A stretch of DNA of 64,000 nt, taken from Granulicella cerasi (GTDB taxonomy: Bacteria; Acidobacteriota; Terriglobia; Terriglobales; Acidobacteriaceae). Within the stretch, counting starts at the first letter, position 1, and the number at the start of each line of letters is the position of its first letter. Location of the stretch: assembly GCF_025685575.1 (NCBI RefSeq), contig NZ_JAGSYD010000003.1, positions 310,001 through 374,000 on the forward strand, read 5' to 3'. Made by a program: the position numbers and the translations under genes. This document shows positions 9,303-17,308 of the stretch, piece by piece. Below the pieces are notes generated by a model. That model made no database searches, was not told the DNA's origin, and saw only the letters and a list, made by a program, of their open reading frames with translations.

Positions 9303-9608
9303 ATGAAGATCCACATCCCCACACCGCTGCGCGCTTACACCGACAAGCAGGAAACTGTTTCCGTCGATGGCGCCACCGTGGCTGAAGGGCTTGAGGCGCT
9401 TACCGTCGCGTATCCCGCGATCAAGCAGCACCTCTTCTCCCCCGACGGCAAGCTGCGGAGCTTCGTCAACGTGTACCTTGACGACGAAGATGTCCGCTAC
9501 CTCCCGGAAAAGGAAGCCACCACCGTAGCTCCCGAAGCCGAACTCACGATCATCCCTTCCATCGCTGGCGGCTGTTGTAGCCCGCTGGCTGCCGGCTGTT
9601 GTCGCTAG
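9303..9608 (+). CDS. Ubiquitin-fold sulfur carrier (CysO/MoaD/ThiS-like) with Cys-rich tail
   Basis: The protein has 101 aa with a beta-grasp pattern ending in ELTIIPSIAGG, the terminus expected of CysO and MoaD, which carry sulfur as a C-terminal thiocarboxylate. The frame does not stop after Gly89-Gly90 but continues with CCSPLAAGCCR and then TAG. These 11 residues contain four Cys and must presumably be removed before adenylation. The E1-like activator follows 109 bases later, and the cysM-JAMM pair is 3.1 kb upstream. The leader has at best a weak Shine-Dalgarno. The identity of the fold and the role as carrier in cysteine synthesis are likely; the purpose of the tail is unknown. Confidence 0.87.
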   Translation: MKIHIPTPLRAYTDKQETVSVDGATVAEGLEALTVAYPAIKQHLFSPDGKLRSFVNVYLDDEDVRYLPEKEATTVAPEAELTIIPSIAGGCCSPLAAGCCR

Positions 9609-9717
9609 GCTAAGCTCCACCAGCCGCGAGAACCCGCAGCCCCGTTCCCCCTACAATCTGAACCAGCCTCTGCGTCGTGAGCCGTTGCTCGCGCTATCGC
9701 CTACACGAAGGAACCCG

Positions 9718-10944
9718 ATGCCAGCCACCTTTGAAGCACCCACCGCCACCGAGCTGCCGAAGCTCTCTAACGAAGAAATCGCCCGCTACTCGCGGCACCT
9801 CATCCTGCCCGAAGTCGGCATGGAAGGCCAGCAGAAGCTGAAGGCCGCGAAGGTGCTCTGCGTCGGCACCGGCGGTCTGGGTGCGCCGCTGGCGCTCTAC
9901 CTTGCCGCCGCGGGCATCGGCACCATCGGCCTCGTCGACTTCGACGTCGTCGATGAATCCAACCTGCAGCGCCAGATCATTCACTCGCAGTCCACCGTCG
10001 GCAAGCTCAAGGTCGACTCGGCCGAGATCATGCTCAAGGGCCTGAACAAGAACGTCAACGTCATCAAGCACAACACGATGTTGACCTCGGCCAACGCGCT
10101 CGAGATCTTCAAGGACTACGACGTCATCGCCGACGGCACCGACAACTTCCAGACGCGCTACCTCGTCAACGACGCCTGCGTGCTCACCGGCAAGCCCAAC
10201 GCCTACGGCTCCATCTTCCGCTTCGAGGGCCAGGCATCGGTCTTCGCCACCGAGGAAGGCCCCTGCTACCGTTGCCTCTACCCCGAGCCGCCGCCCCCGG
10301 GCCTCGTCCCGAGCTGCGCTGAGGGTGGCGTGCTCGGCATTCTGCCCGGCCTCGTCGGCGTCATTCAGGCGACCGAGGTCATCAAGCTGATCCTCGGCAT
10401 CGGCGAGCCGCTCGTCGGCCGTCTGCTGCTGGTGGACGCGCTGAACATGGGCTTCCGCACGCTGAAGCTGCGTAAGAACCCCGCCTGCCCGGCCTGCGGC
10501 ACTCGCGAGATCAAGGAACTGATCGACTACGACCAGTTCTGCGGCATCGCTCCGCCGACCGAAACCGGCCCGCTGGAAGTGTCTTCCTTCGGTTCGGTCG
10601 CGGCCGCCAACGTCGTGGACGGCATCCCGCAGGTGACGGTCGAAGAGTACAAGGCGCGCCTCGATAAGGGCGACAAGCCCTTCCTGCTCGACGTCCGCGA
10701 GCCGCACGAGTACGCGATCGTCAACCTCGGCGCACCGCTCATCCCGGTGGGCCAGGTCGGTTCGCGCCTTGCGGACATCCCCGTTGGCAAGGACGAGGAA
10801 ATCCTCGTGCACTGCAAATCTGGCGGACGCTCGCAGAAGGCCGCACTTGAGCTGAAGGCCGCAGGCTTCACCAACGTGAAGAACCTCGCCGGCGGCATCA
10901 CAGCCTGGGCCGAGCGCGTCGACACCAGCCTGCCCAAGTACTAG
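9718..10944 (+). CDS. E1-like adenylyltransferase/sulfurtransferase (MoeZ-like: ThiF + rhodanese)
   Basis: This enzyme adenylates the C-terminal Gly of a sulfur carrier and then sulfurates it. The ThiF/MoeB domain covers about residues 20-270: LPEVGMEGQQKL, the ATP loop VGTGGLGAP, the DGTDNF motif, and two zinc Cys pairs (CYRC, CPAC). The rhodanese domain covers about 310-408, with the active-site Cys in VHCKSGGRS. I start at 9718 (MPATFEAP), since GAAGGAA precedes it, although the frame is open 11 codons further. Its immediate neighbour is the carrier at 9303. In mycobacteria MoeZ activates CysO, so the same role is expected here. Confidence 0.9.
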   Translation: MPATFEAPTATELPKLSNEEIARYSRHLILPEVGMEGQQKLKAAKVLCVGTGGLGAPLALYLAAAGIGTIGLVDFDVVDESNLQRQIIHSQSTVGKLKVDSAEIMLKGLNKNVNVIKHNTMLTSANALEIFKDYDVIADGTDNFQTRYLVNDACVLTGKPNAYGSIFRFEGQASVFATEEGPCYRCLYPEPPPPGLVPSCAEGGVLGILPGLVGVIQATEVIKLILGIGEPLVGRLLLVDALNMGFRTLKLRKNPACPACGTREIKELIDYDQFCGIAPPTETGPLEVSSFGSVAAANVVDGIPQVTVEEYKARLDKGDKPFLLDVREPHEYAIVNLGAPLIPVGQVGSRLADIPVGKDEEILVHCKSGGRSQKAALELKAAGFTNVKNLAGGITAWAERVDTSLPKY

Positions 10945-10968
10945 TCCCCCGAAAGACGCATCCAACCT

Positions 10969-11011
10969 AGCGACTGCCGCGATACACTCAGGCAGTCGCT
11001 TTTACTTTCTC
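10969..11011 (+). terminator. Terminator hairpin with a -10-like hexamer in its loop
   Basis: AGCGACTGCC pairs with GGCAGTCGCT and is followed by TTTTACTTTCT. The 12-base loop contains TACACT, a possible -10 for the kinase gene that begins at 11025. The element may end one transcript and start the next. Confidence 0.7.
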
Positions 11012-11024
11012 CGCCGGGGCCCGC

Positions 11025-12218
11025 GTGACGACGACCATCGCTTCATCTCCGCAACTCGGCATAGAATCCCTCGAAACGCTGCAGCGCATCCACATGGCAC
11101 TGCTCGAGGACCACGACCCCGATACGCTCTGCCAGTCCATCTACGCGCCGCTGCATGAGCGCGCGGGCGTGGACGTCTACTTTCACTTCCTCACCGCGCC
11201 CGATGGCGCCCACCTCGAGCTGGTCTCCTCCGCTGGCAGCCAGGCCGTGCGCGCGATGCTTGGCACACGCCTGAACCTCGGCCAGGCGGTCTGCGGTTTC
11301 GTCGCCCAGCACCGCGAGCCGATGCGGCTGGAGAACATCGAATCCCGCAACGATGAGATGACCTCGATGGTGCGCGAGGCCGGTGTGCGCGCCTACGCCT
11401 GCTTTCCGCTCATCCGCCGCAATGAGGTGCTCGGCACCATCTCCTTCGGCAGCACGGTCTACTCCAATTTCACCGACGAGCAGTTCGAGCTGTTCGCGCT
11501 CATCGCCCACGGGATGGCCCTCGCCACCGAGCGCCGCCGCCAGACCGAGTATCTCCGCACCATCGAGCAGTTTGCCGCCGCCGGACGCATGAGCGCCATC
11601 CTCGCGCATGAGGTCAACAACCCGCTCGAGTCGCTCGCCTCCGTGCTCTATCTCCTGCAGGACGAGGTTCCCTCTCCGCACGGCCGCGAGTTGCTGGAGA
11701 TGGCCAACTCGCAGGTGACGCGTCTGGCCGAAACCGCACGACGCATTCTCGAGACCTTCCGCGGCACCGGCGCCACGCCAAAGATCACCGACATCTCGGC
11801 GCTCACTCGCGAACTTGTTGCGGACATCTCCCTGCCCCGCGACGCGCACCTCGTCACGGAGATCACCGACGGCCTTTGCTGCAAGGTCATCGCTGGCGAA
11901 GTGCGCCAGGTGCTCTTCAATCTGCTGCTGAACGCCGCACAGTTTTCACCCCTCGGCGGCCGCGTGCGTCTCTCGGTACAGCCCTGCGACGGCTATGCGG
12001 AGATCCGCATCAGCGACGAAGGCGATGGCATCAGCGAAGCCAATCGTGGCAAGGTGTTCCAGCCGTTCTACACCACGCGGGCCAAGGGCGGCACCGGCAT
12101 CGGCCTGTGGCTTTCGCATGAGCTCGTCGAACGCAACGGCGGCACACTGCGCTTCGAGTCTACGGCCACGCCCGGACACGGCACGACCTTCGTCGCACGC
12201 CTGCCGCTGGTGGACTAA
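11025..12218 (+). CDS. GAF-domain sensor histidine kinase
   Basis: This is a soluble kinase of 397 aa. The GAF domain covers about residues 20-170 (LLEDHDPDTLCQSIYAPL to FALIAHGMALATE). The DHp helix carries the phospho-accepting His in ILAHEVNNPLESL. The ATPase domain shows LFNLLLNAAQFSP (N box), DEGDGI (G1) and GGTGIGLWL (G2). The start is GTG, with no good Shine-Dalgarno. No response regulator is adjacent, so it is an orphan kinase. The ligand sensed by the GAF domain cannot be read from sequence. Its stop overlaps the stop of the convergent gene by four bases. Confidence 0.88.
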   Translation: MTTTIASSPQLGIESLETLQRIHMALLEDHDPDTLCQSIYAPLHERAGVDVYFHFLTAPDGAHLELVSSAGSQAVRAMLGTRLNLGQAVCGFVAQHREPMRLENIESRNDEMTSMVREAGVRAYACFPLIRRNEVLGTISFGSTVYSNFTDEQFELFALIAHGMALATERRRQTEYLRTIEQFAAAGRMSAILAHEVNNPLESLASVLYLLQDEVPSPHGRELLEMANSQVTRLAETARRILETFRGTGATPKITDISALTRELVADISLPRDAHLVTEITDGLCCKVIAGEVRQVLFNLLLNAAQFSPLGGRVRLSVQPCDGYAEIRISDEGDGISEANRGKVFQPFYTTRAKGGTGIGLWLSHELVERNGGTLRFESTATPGHGTTFVARLPLVD

Positions 12219-13471
12219 GGCTTCGCGAGCGCAGCCTTCAACGGCCCCAGCTCGCCATCGGTCTTCCCCGGCTTCAACTGCAGAATTTTCGCCACGAAGC
12301 TATACACGTCGACGTTGTCAAAGCTCTCAATCTTGGTACCGGGCTTCACGTCAGGGCCTTCCGCGTAGAAGATCGCCTTCATCTCCGGCGTCGCCATCGC
12401 GTTGAAGCCGTGGCTGCCCACGTACGGGTGCCCCGAAGGCTTCCGCGGATGCCACATCACGCTGTACGGCGCGTTCGGCACGATCACCGGATCGCCCTCG
12501 CGATCGTTGTCACGGTAGTAGAGCTCCTTCGGCAGATCATGGCGGCGATAGACGCTGAAGCGCGGGTCGTTTTTCGCCTTCAACTCGCGATAGATGCGCT
12601 CTTTCTCTGCATCCGACTTGGGATACACGAACGGCCCTTCGGTGCGCGCTCCACGCAGATCGACCATGGTGTCCAACACTACCGGCGTTTCGTCGAGCTT
12701 GATCATGCCGTGGTCGGCGGTGACGATGAGGTCCACCGGCAGCCCCGTCGACTGGATGCCCTCACGCAACTCGCCGATCAACGCATCGACATGCTCGACC
12801 GCTTCCTTCGCCTCCGGCGACTCCGGCCCATAATGATGCCCCGCATCATCGGTGTTCGCGTAGTACAGCGTGAGGAAGTGCGGGCGCTCGGCCTCGGGCA
12901 GCTTCAGCCACGCGATGATCTGCTCCACGCGCTTGTCGTCGTCAAGCTTGCCGTCGAAGTGCAGATAGTACGAAGGCCGCTTGCCCGCGATTTCCGCCTC
13001 CGACCCCGGCCAGAAGAAGCACGCCGAGCGCATGCCCTGCTTCTCTGCCAGCGACCACAGCGGCACGCCGCGATACCAGCTTCCATCCGAGTTCGTCTTC
13101 GAGTCCGAGTAGAGATAGCGCTCGTGCCGCGCAGGGTCCCAGAACTCCATGCCGACTAGGCCGTTGTGCTCCGGTCGCAGACCGGTCACCAGCGCGTAGT
13201 GGTTCGGAAACGTGATCGACGGATACGAAGGCCTCATACCCTTGGGCGTGCTCGCGCCGTCTGCGGCCATCGCATCGAGATGCGGCGTCGCGTATAGGTG
13301 CGAGTAGTCGTAGCGGAAGCCGTCGAGCGACACCATCACCACGTAATGCTTGGCGAGCGTCGCGCTTGCGTTCGGTGGATTGTTGGCGTGGATGACCGGC
13401 GTGATGTCCTGCGCAAACAGGACGGACGCCGATGCCATCGCCGCACTCAAGAGCCACGAACGCAAACGCAT
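12215..13471 (-). CDS. Secreted nucleotide pyrophosphatase/phosphodiesterase (NPP-like)
   Basis: This is an alkaline-phosphatase-superfamily enzyme with a signal peptide (cleavage near LFAQ). All the metal and catalytic elements of the NPP family are visible: Asp in VSLDGFRYDY, the nucleophile Thr in SITFPNHYALVTG, Asp and His in NTDDAGHHYGP, TADHGM and GSHGFN. It should hydrolyse phosphodiester or pyrophosphate bonds in the periplasm; the substrate is not predictable. The ATG at 13471 with GAGGTG in front is preferred over the in-frame GTG at 13477. About 418 aa, normal for the family. It lies 15 bases downstream of hom on the same strand and may be co-transcribed. Confidence 0.88.
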   Translation of the reverse strand: MRLRSWLLSAAMASASVLFAQDITPVIHANNPPNASATLAKHYVVMVSLDGFRYDYSHLYATPHLDAMAADGASTPKGMRPSYPSITFPNHYALVTGLRPEHNGLVGMEFWDPARHERYLYSDSKTNSDGSWYRGVPLWSLAEKQGMRSACFFWPGSEAEIAGKRPSYYLHFDGKLDDDKRVEQIIAWLKLPEAERPHFLTLYYANTDDAGHHYGPESPEAKEAVEHVDALIGELREGIQSTGLPVDLIVTADHGMIKLDETPVVLDTMVDLRGARTEGPFVYPKSDAEKERIYRELKAKNDPRFSVYRRHDLPKELYYRDNDREGDPVIVPNAPYSVMWHPRKPSGHPYVGSHGFNAMATPEMKAIFYAEGPDVKPGTKIESFDNVDVYSFVAKILQLKPGKTDGELGPLKAALAKP

Positions 13472-13486
13472 ACTCACCTCACAAAA

Positions 13487-14767
13487 TTAGTCGGTCGCGT
13501 GATCGTCGCTGGTGAGAATCTGCAGCACCAGCGGCGCTTCGAGCATGTACTCCAACGCCGCGATCTCGGCCACAGCCCTTTCCAGCGTCGAACGCAGGCA
13601 AGGCTCGGTCGTCACCACGAACGGCAGCTTCTCCGCCGCGTATCCACGATGCTGTAGCAGCGAATCGATGTTCACGTTGTACTTCGCCAGCGCGCCTGCG
13701 ATCGCCGCAACGATGCCCGGCTGGTCCGCCACCACGAAGCGAATGTAATGCGGCGCGGTCACGTCGCCGTCTACGCTCGAGGCCGTCGCCGGGAAGCGCA
13801 CAGCCGCAGCGCCCGCTGCAATGCGCAGCACGTCGCTCGTCACCGCCACCGCCGTCGGATGACCGCCAGCACCGTGGCCCGAGAAGACCACGTCGCCGCC
13901 GAACTCACCGCTCGTGACGACCATGTTCTGCGTGTCATGCGACCACGCAATCGGCATCTCCTTCGGCACCAGCATCGGACCGACTCGCGCGTGAACCTTG
14001 CCGCCCGCAACCTCTGCGCGCGAGACCTGGCGCAGCGTGCAGCCGAGTTCCTTCGCGTACGCAAAATCAATCGCCGCCACCGTCGAGATCGTCTGCGCCG
14101 GAACCTCATCGGGGTTCAACTCCGCACGCAGCGCGAGGCGCGACAAAACACACAGCTTCGCGCGTGCGTCGAATCCATCGACGTCCGCCGACGGATTCGC
14201 TTCCGCATACCCGAGGCTCTGCGCGGTCTTCAGCACGTCGGCGTATTCTGCGCCCTTCTCCATCGCACTCAGAATGAAGTTGCAGGTGCCGTTCAGAATG
14301 CCCGAGATGCGCGTGATCTTGTCGCCGCTGAGGCCCTGCGTGATGCCCGGAATTACCGGCACGCCGCCAGCCACCGCAGCGTTGTAAAGCAGGTGGACCT
14401 TCTTCTCCGCAGCCAGCGCCAGCAGCGTCGCGCCGCGATACGCAATGAGCTGCTTGTTCGCCGTCACGATGTGCTTTCCAGCATGGATCGCCGTCGTCAG
14501 CCAGCCTTCGATCGGCTCAAGCCCACCGATGACCTCAACGACCACATCAACATCTTCCGCAGTCACCACTTCGGTTGCGTCCGAGGTCCACTTCACCTCT
14601 GCGCCGACAAACTTCGCGCGCTCGTGCGATTTCTTGCGCTCTACGTCGCGGTTAAAGATGCGTGTGATGCGAACATCTGCGCCCGTCGCTGCAAGCACCT
14701 CTGCAAACGAACTACCGACCGTGCCAAAACCCAAAAGACCAACGCGCAACGCCACTGCCTCCTGCAT
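13487..14767 (-). CDS. hom: Homoserine dehydrogenase
   Basis: Hom reduces aspartate semialdehyde to homoserine, the branch point to threonine and methionine. Visible are the NAD(P)-binding LGFGTVGSS, the IGGLEP segment, TANKQLIA, the substrate loop AAVAGGVPVI, GILNGTCNFIL, and the catalytic region SLGYAEANPSADVDGFDA. A C-terminal ACT domain (IRFVVADQPGIVAAIAGAL) allows end-product feedback. 426 aa, normal. Its ATG directly abuts the guaD stop codon (TAAATG), with GGTGGAG inside the end of guaD, so the two are translationally coupled. The pairing with guanine deaminase is unusual. Confidence 0.94.
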   Translation of the reverse strand: MQEAVALRVGLLGFGTVGSSFAEVLAATGADVRITRIFNRDVERKKSHERAKFVGAEVKWTSDATEVVTAEDVDVVVEVIGGLEPIEGWLTTAIHAGKHIVTANKQLIAYRGATLLALAAEKKVHLLYNAAVAGGVPVIPGITQGLSGDKITRISGILNGTCNFILSAMEKGAEYADVLKTAQSLGYAEANPSADVDGFDARAKLCVLSRLALRAELNPDEVPAQTISTVAAIDFAYAKELGCTLRQVSRAEVAGGKVHARVGPMLVPKEMPIAWSHDTQNMVVTSGEFGGDVVFSGHGAGGHPTAVAVTSDVLRIAAGAAAVRFPATASSVDGDVTAPHYIRFVVADQPGIVAAIAGALAKYNVNIDSLLQHRGYAAEKLPFVVTTEPCLRSTLERAVAEIAALEYMLEAPLVLQILTSDDHATD

Positions 14768-15250
14768 TTAGTACTCCACCTTGAAGGGACTCTTCTCCCA
14801 GGCCGCAAAGCTCTCCCACGCCTCGGCGGAGAGCAACGGCTTGATCGGCTTTTCGCGCTCCTCGTGCGGGCGCTTCAGTTCTTCGTAGAACGCCGCGTCG
14901 TCGAAGCCGACCTTCGCCGCATCTGCTGCACTGTTGCCGTAATAAATCGTGTCGATGCGCGCCCAGTAGATGGCCGCCAGGCACATGGGGCACGGCTCGC
15001 AGCTCGTGTAGATCTCGCAGCCGTTCAGCATGAACGTGCCCAGCGCGTTGCAGGCGTTGCGTATCGCGGTGACCTCGGCGTGCGCCGTAGGATCATTGCC
15101 CGCCGTCACGCAGTTCGCGCCCGTGGCAATCACTTCGCCGTCTTTCACGATCACAGCGCCAAACGGCCCACCATTGCCGCTGGTGACGTTGGTGGTTGCA
15201 AGCTCAATCGCCTGCTGCATGAAGCGCGGTTCTGCCTTGTGCTCACCCAT
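14768..15250 (-). CDS. guaD: Guanine deaminase (cytidine-deaminase fold)
   Basis: GuaD converts guanine to xanthine and ammonia. The zinc site is clear: HAEVTAI with the catalytic Glu, and CEPCPMCLAAIYWAR. The C-terminal stretch AAKVGFDDAAFYEEL is typical of Bacillus-type guanine deaminase rather than of tRNA adenosine deaminase TadA. 160 aa. The gene is divergent from allantoinase across a 75-base gap that contains a perfect 12-base palindrome, which supports co-regulation with the ureide genes. Xanthine dehydrogenase, needed to link xanthine to urate, is not in the window. Confidence 0.88.
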   Translation of the reverse strand: MGEHKAEPRFMQQAIELATTNVTSGNGGPFGAVIVKDGEVIATGANCVTAGNDPTAHAEVTAIRNACNALGTFMLNGCEIYTSCEPCPMCLAAIYWARIDTIYYGNSAADAAKVGFDDAAFYEELKRPHEEREKPIKPLLSAEAWESFAAWEKSPFKVEY

Positions 15251-15273
15251 CGATTACGTATTTCCGTTTCCGG

Positions 15274-15285
15274 CCTTCCGGAAGG
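15274..15285. promoter_or_regulatory. Perfect 12-base palindrome between guaD and allB, candidate operator
   Basis: CCTTCCGGAAGG lies in the 75-base gap between the divergent guaD and allB genes. Its position suits a repressor or activator serving both directions. The regulator is unknown and none is encoded nearby. Confidence 0.3.
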
Positions 15286-15310
15286 AGTTTCAACGGCCCA
15301 GTCTGGAAGG

Positions 15311-15316
15311 CATAAT
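15311..15316 (+). promoter_or_regulatory. -10-like element CATAAT, 9 bases before the allB start
   Basis: CATAAT ends nine bases before the ATG at 15326, with no strong Shine-Dalgarno between. The leader would be about 3 bases. No convincing -35 is visible. Confidence 0.3.
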
Positions 15317-15325
15317 CAGAAGTTA

Positions 15326-16726
15326 ATGGTACACGCTATCCGCAGCCGCCGTGTGGTCACGCCCGAGGGCGTTCGTGATGCTGTCGTCGTCATCGACGGC
15401 GAATGCATCGTTGCCGTCAAGCCGTTTGCAGAGCTTGCCCCCGGCACGCCTGTCGAAGATCTCGGCGACGTCGCACTGCTCCCCGGCCTCATCGACGCAC
15501 ACACGCACATCAACGAACCCGGTCGCACCGAGTGGGAAGGCTTCGCCACGGCGACGCGCGCGGCCGCTGCCGGCGGTTTCACCACGCTCATCGACATGCC
15601 GCTCAACTGCCTGCCGGAGACGATCAACGTCGCCTCGCTCGAGATCAAGCGCGAGGCCGCCAAAGGGCAATGCCTGGTCGACTACGCGCTGTGGGGCGGC
15701 GCGGTCGATGGCAACGAGCATGAGCTCGAGCCGCTCGCCGTCGCCGGCGTGCCCGGCTACAAGTGCTTTCTCATCTACCCCGGCTGCGATGGCTTCACCT
15801 CCATCGATCGCGAGAACCTCGAACTCGCGCTGCCGCACATTGCGAAGACCAGGCTGCCGCTGCTCGTGCACGCAGAGCTCGCCGCCCCCATCGACGCAGC
15901 CGTCGCAGAACTCAACAGCAGCGGCGCAAACTGGCGCGAGTACAAGACCTATCTCGCCTCGCGCCCCGACGAAGCTGAACTGCAAGCGATCGAGATGCTG
16001 CTGGAGTTGCAGCGCAAGTACGGCTTCCGCCTGCACATCGTGCACCTCGCCACGGCGAAGGCGCTGCCCATGCTGCGCGCAGCGAAGGCGGAAGGCCTGG
16101 CGCTCACCGTCGAAACCTGCCCACACTACTTGCATCTTGTTGCTGAAGAGATCGCCGATGGCGCCACGCTCTTCAAGTGCGCGCCACCGATTCGTTCTGC
16201 TGCCAATCGCGATGAACTCTGGCAGGCCCTGCTCGACGGCACGCTCGACCTTATCGCCACCGACCACTCCCCTTGCCCGCCAGAGATGAAGCGCCTCACG
16301 GCGACCGAACCCGGCCAGGAGTGCGGCCGCTTCGACGAAGCCTGGGGCGGCATCGCCTCTCTCAGCACCGCGCTGCCTGTGTTGTGGACCGAATTTGCGC
16401 GCCGCGGCATCGGTCTTGAAAAACTCGCGCAGTGGATGTCACTCGCGCCCGCGCAGCTTGCAGGGCTCAGCGAATCCATCGGCTCCATCGAGCCCGGCAA
16501 GCACGCGAACTTCGTCGCGTTCGACACCGAAGCCAGCTTCACGCTCACCGAAGCCGATCTGCATTATCGCCACAAAGTCTCGCCGTATCTCGGCGAAACG
16601 CTGCAGGGCGTGGTGCGCGGCACCTGGCTGCGCGGCGCAAGACTCTACACCAACACCAGCGGCAGCGGTGTGTTCGCCGACACAGCGAACGGCCGCGAGT
16701 ACGCACTATCCTGTGCTCTCGACTAA
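15326..16726 (+). CDS. allB: Allantoinase
   Basis: AllB opens the hydantoin ring of allantoin to give allantoate. It is an amidohydrolase-fold enzyme of 466 aa. Metal-binding and catalytic features are visible: DAHTHINEPGRTEWEGF, the carboxylated Lys in GYKCFL, VHAEL, HIVHLA and the Asp in IATDHSPC. The frame is open more than 500 codons upstream, antisense to guaD and hom, but family alignment and the ATG after AGTTA place the start here. It begins a run of four tightly spaced genes (allB, uraD, uraH, uaZ) ended by a hairpin terminator. Confidence 0.94.
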   Translation: MVHAIRSRRVVTPEGVRDAVVVIDGECIVAVKPFAELAPGTPVEDLGDVALLPGLIDAHTHINEPGRTEWEGFATATRAAAAGGFTTLIDMPLNCLPETINVASLEIKREAAKGQCLVDYALWGGAVDGNEHELEPLAVAGVPGYKCFLIYPGCDGFTSIDRENLELALPHIAKTRLPLLVHAELAAPIDAAVAELNSSGANWREYKTYLASRPDEAELQAIEMLLELQRKYGFRLHIVHLATAKALPMLRAAKAEGLALTVETCPHYLHLVAEEIADGATLFKCAPPIRSAANRDELWQALLDGTLDLIATDHSPCPPEMKRLTATEPGQECGRFDEAWGGIASLSTALPVLWTEFARRGIGLEKLAQWMSLAPAQLAGLSESIGSIEPGKHANFVAFDTEASFTLTEADLHYRHKVSPYLGETLQGVVRGTWLRGARLYTNTSGSGVFADTANGREYALSCALD

Positions 16727-16735
16727 TCTCGATCT

Positions 16736-17308
16736 ATGTCTTTGAACTTCACTCCATCCTCGAACCCGATTCTGGAAGCATGGAACCGCACTGAGCAGGA
16801 CACGGCCACGCAGACCATCCTGCCCTGCAATGGCTCGCGCGCGTGGGCCATCGGCGTTGTGAACGACTACCCTTACGACACGCCCGAGCAGCTCTTCGCT
16901 TCGGCCGACAAAGTCTGGTGGTCGCTCGACGCAGGCGCATGGCAAGAGGCCTTTGACTCGCATCCGCGCATCGGCGAAGCCAAGGCCAAAGCGGCCACCG
17001 AGAAGTCGCTCTCGTGGAGCGAAGGCGAGCAGGCAGCCGCAAACCCTGACGATCTGGTGAAGGCACAACTCGCCGCCGCCAACAAAGAGTACGAAGCAAA
17101 GTTCGGTCGCATCTTCATCGTCTGCGCGACAGGAAAATCTGCCGCAGAGATGCTCGCCATCCTTCAAAAGCGCATGAGCAACGACGCGGCCACCGAGCTC
17201 CGCGAAGCCGCTGAACAACAACGCCAGATCACACAGCTTCGCCTGCGCAAGTGGCTCGAACTCCCGCTCGATTATCCCGCTGCGCCTGCGATCAAGGAAG
17301 CAAAGTAA
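16736..17308 (+). CDS. uraD: 2-oxo-4-hydroxy-4-carboxy-5-ureidoimidazoline (OHCU) decarboxylase
   Basis: UraD performs the second step after urate oxidase, decarboxylating OHCU stereospecifically to (S)-allantoin. The family motif with the catalytic His, DSHPRIGE, is present, as are LNFTPSSN near the start and the EYEAKFGRIFIVCATG block. 190 aa, slightly long but normal. It lies nine bases after allB and its stop overlaps the uraH start (TAATG), so it is coupled to the next pathway enzyme. Confidence 0.94.
   Translation: MSLNFTPSSNPILEAWNRTEQDTATQTILPCNGSRAWAIGVVNDYPYDTPEQLFASADKVWWSLDAGAWQEAFDSHPRIGEAKAKAATEKSLSWSEGEQAAANPDDLVKAQLAAANKEYEAKFGRIFIVCATGKSAAEMLAILQKRMSNDAATELREAAEQQRQITQLRLRKWLELPLDYPAAPAIKEAK

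Noticed and set aside
13748-15325. Open frame of more than 500 codons running into allB, which would give a 992-aa protein
   Set aside because: It is antisense to guaD and hom, Arg/His-rich as expected of a shadow frame in GC-rich DNA, and the allantoinase homology begins only at 15326.
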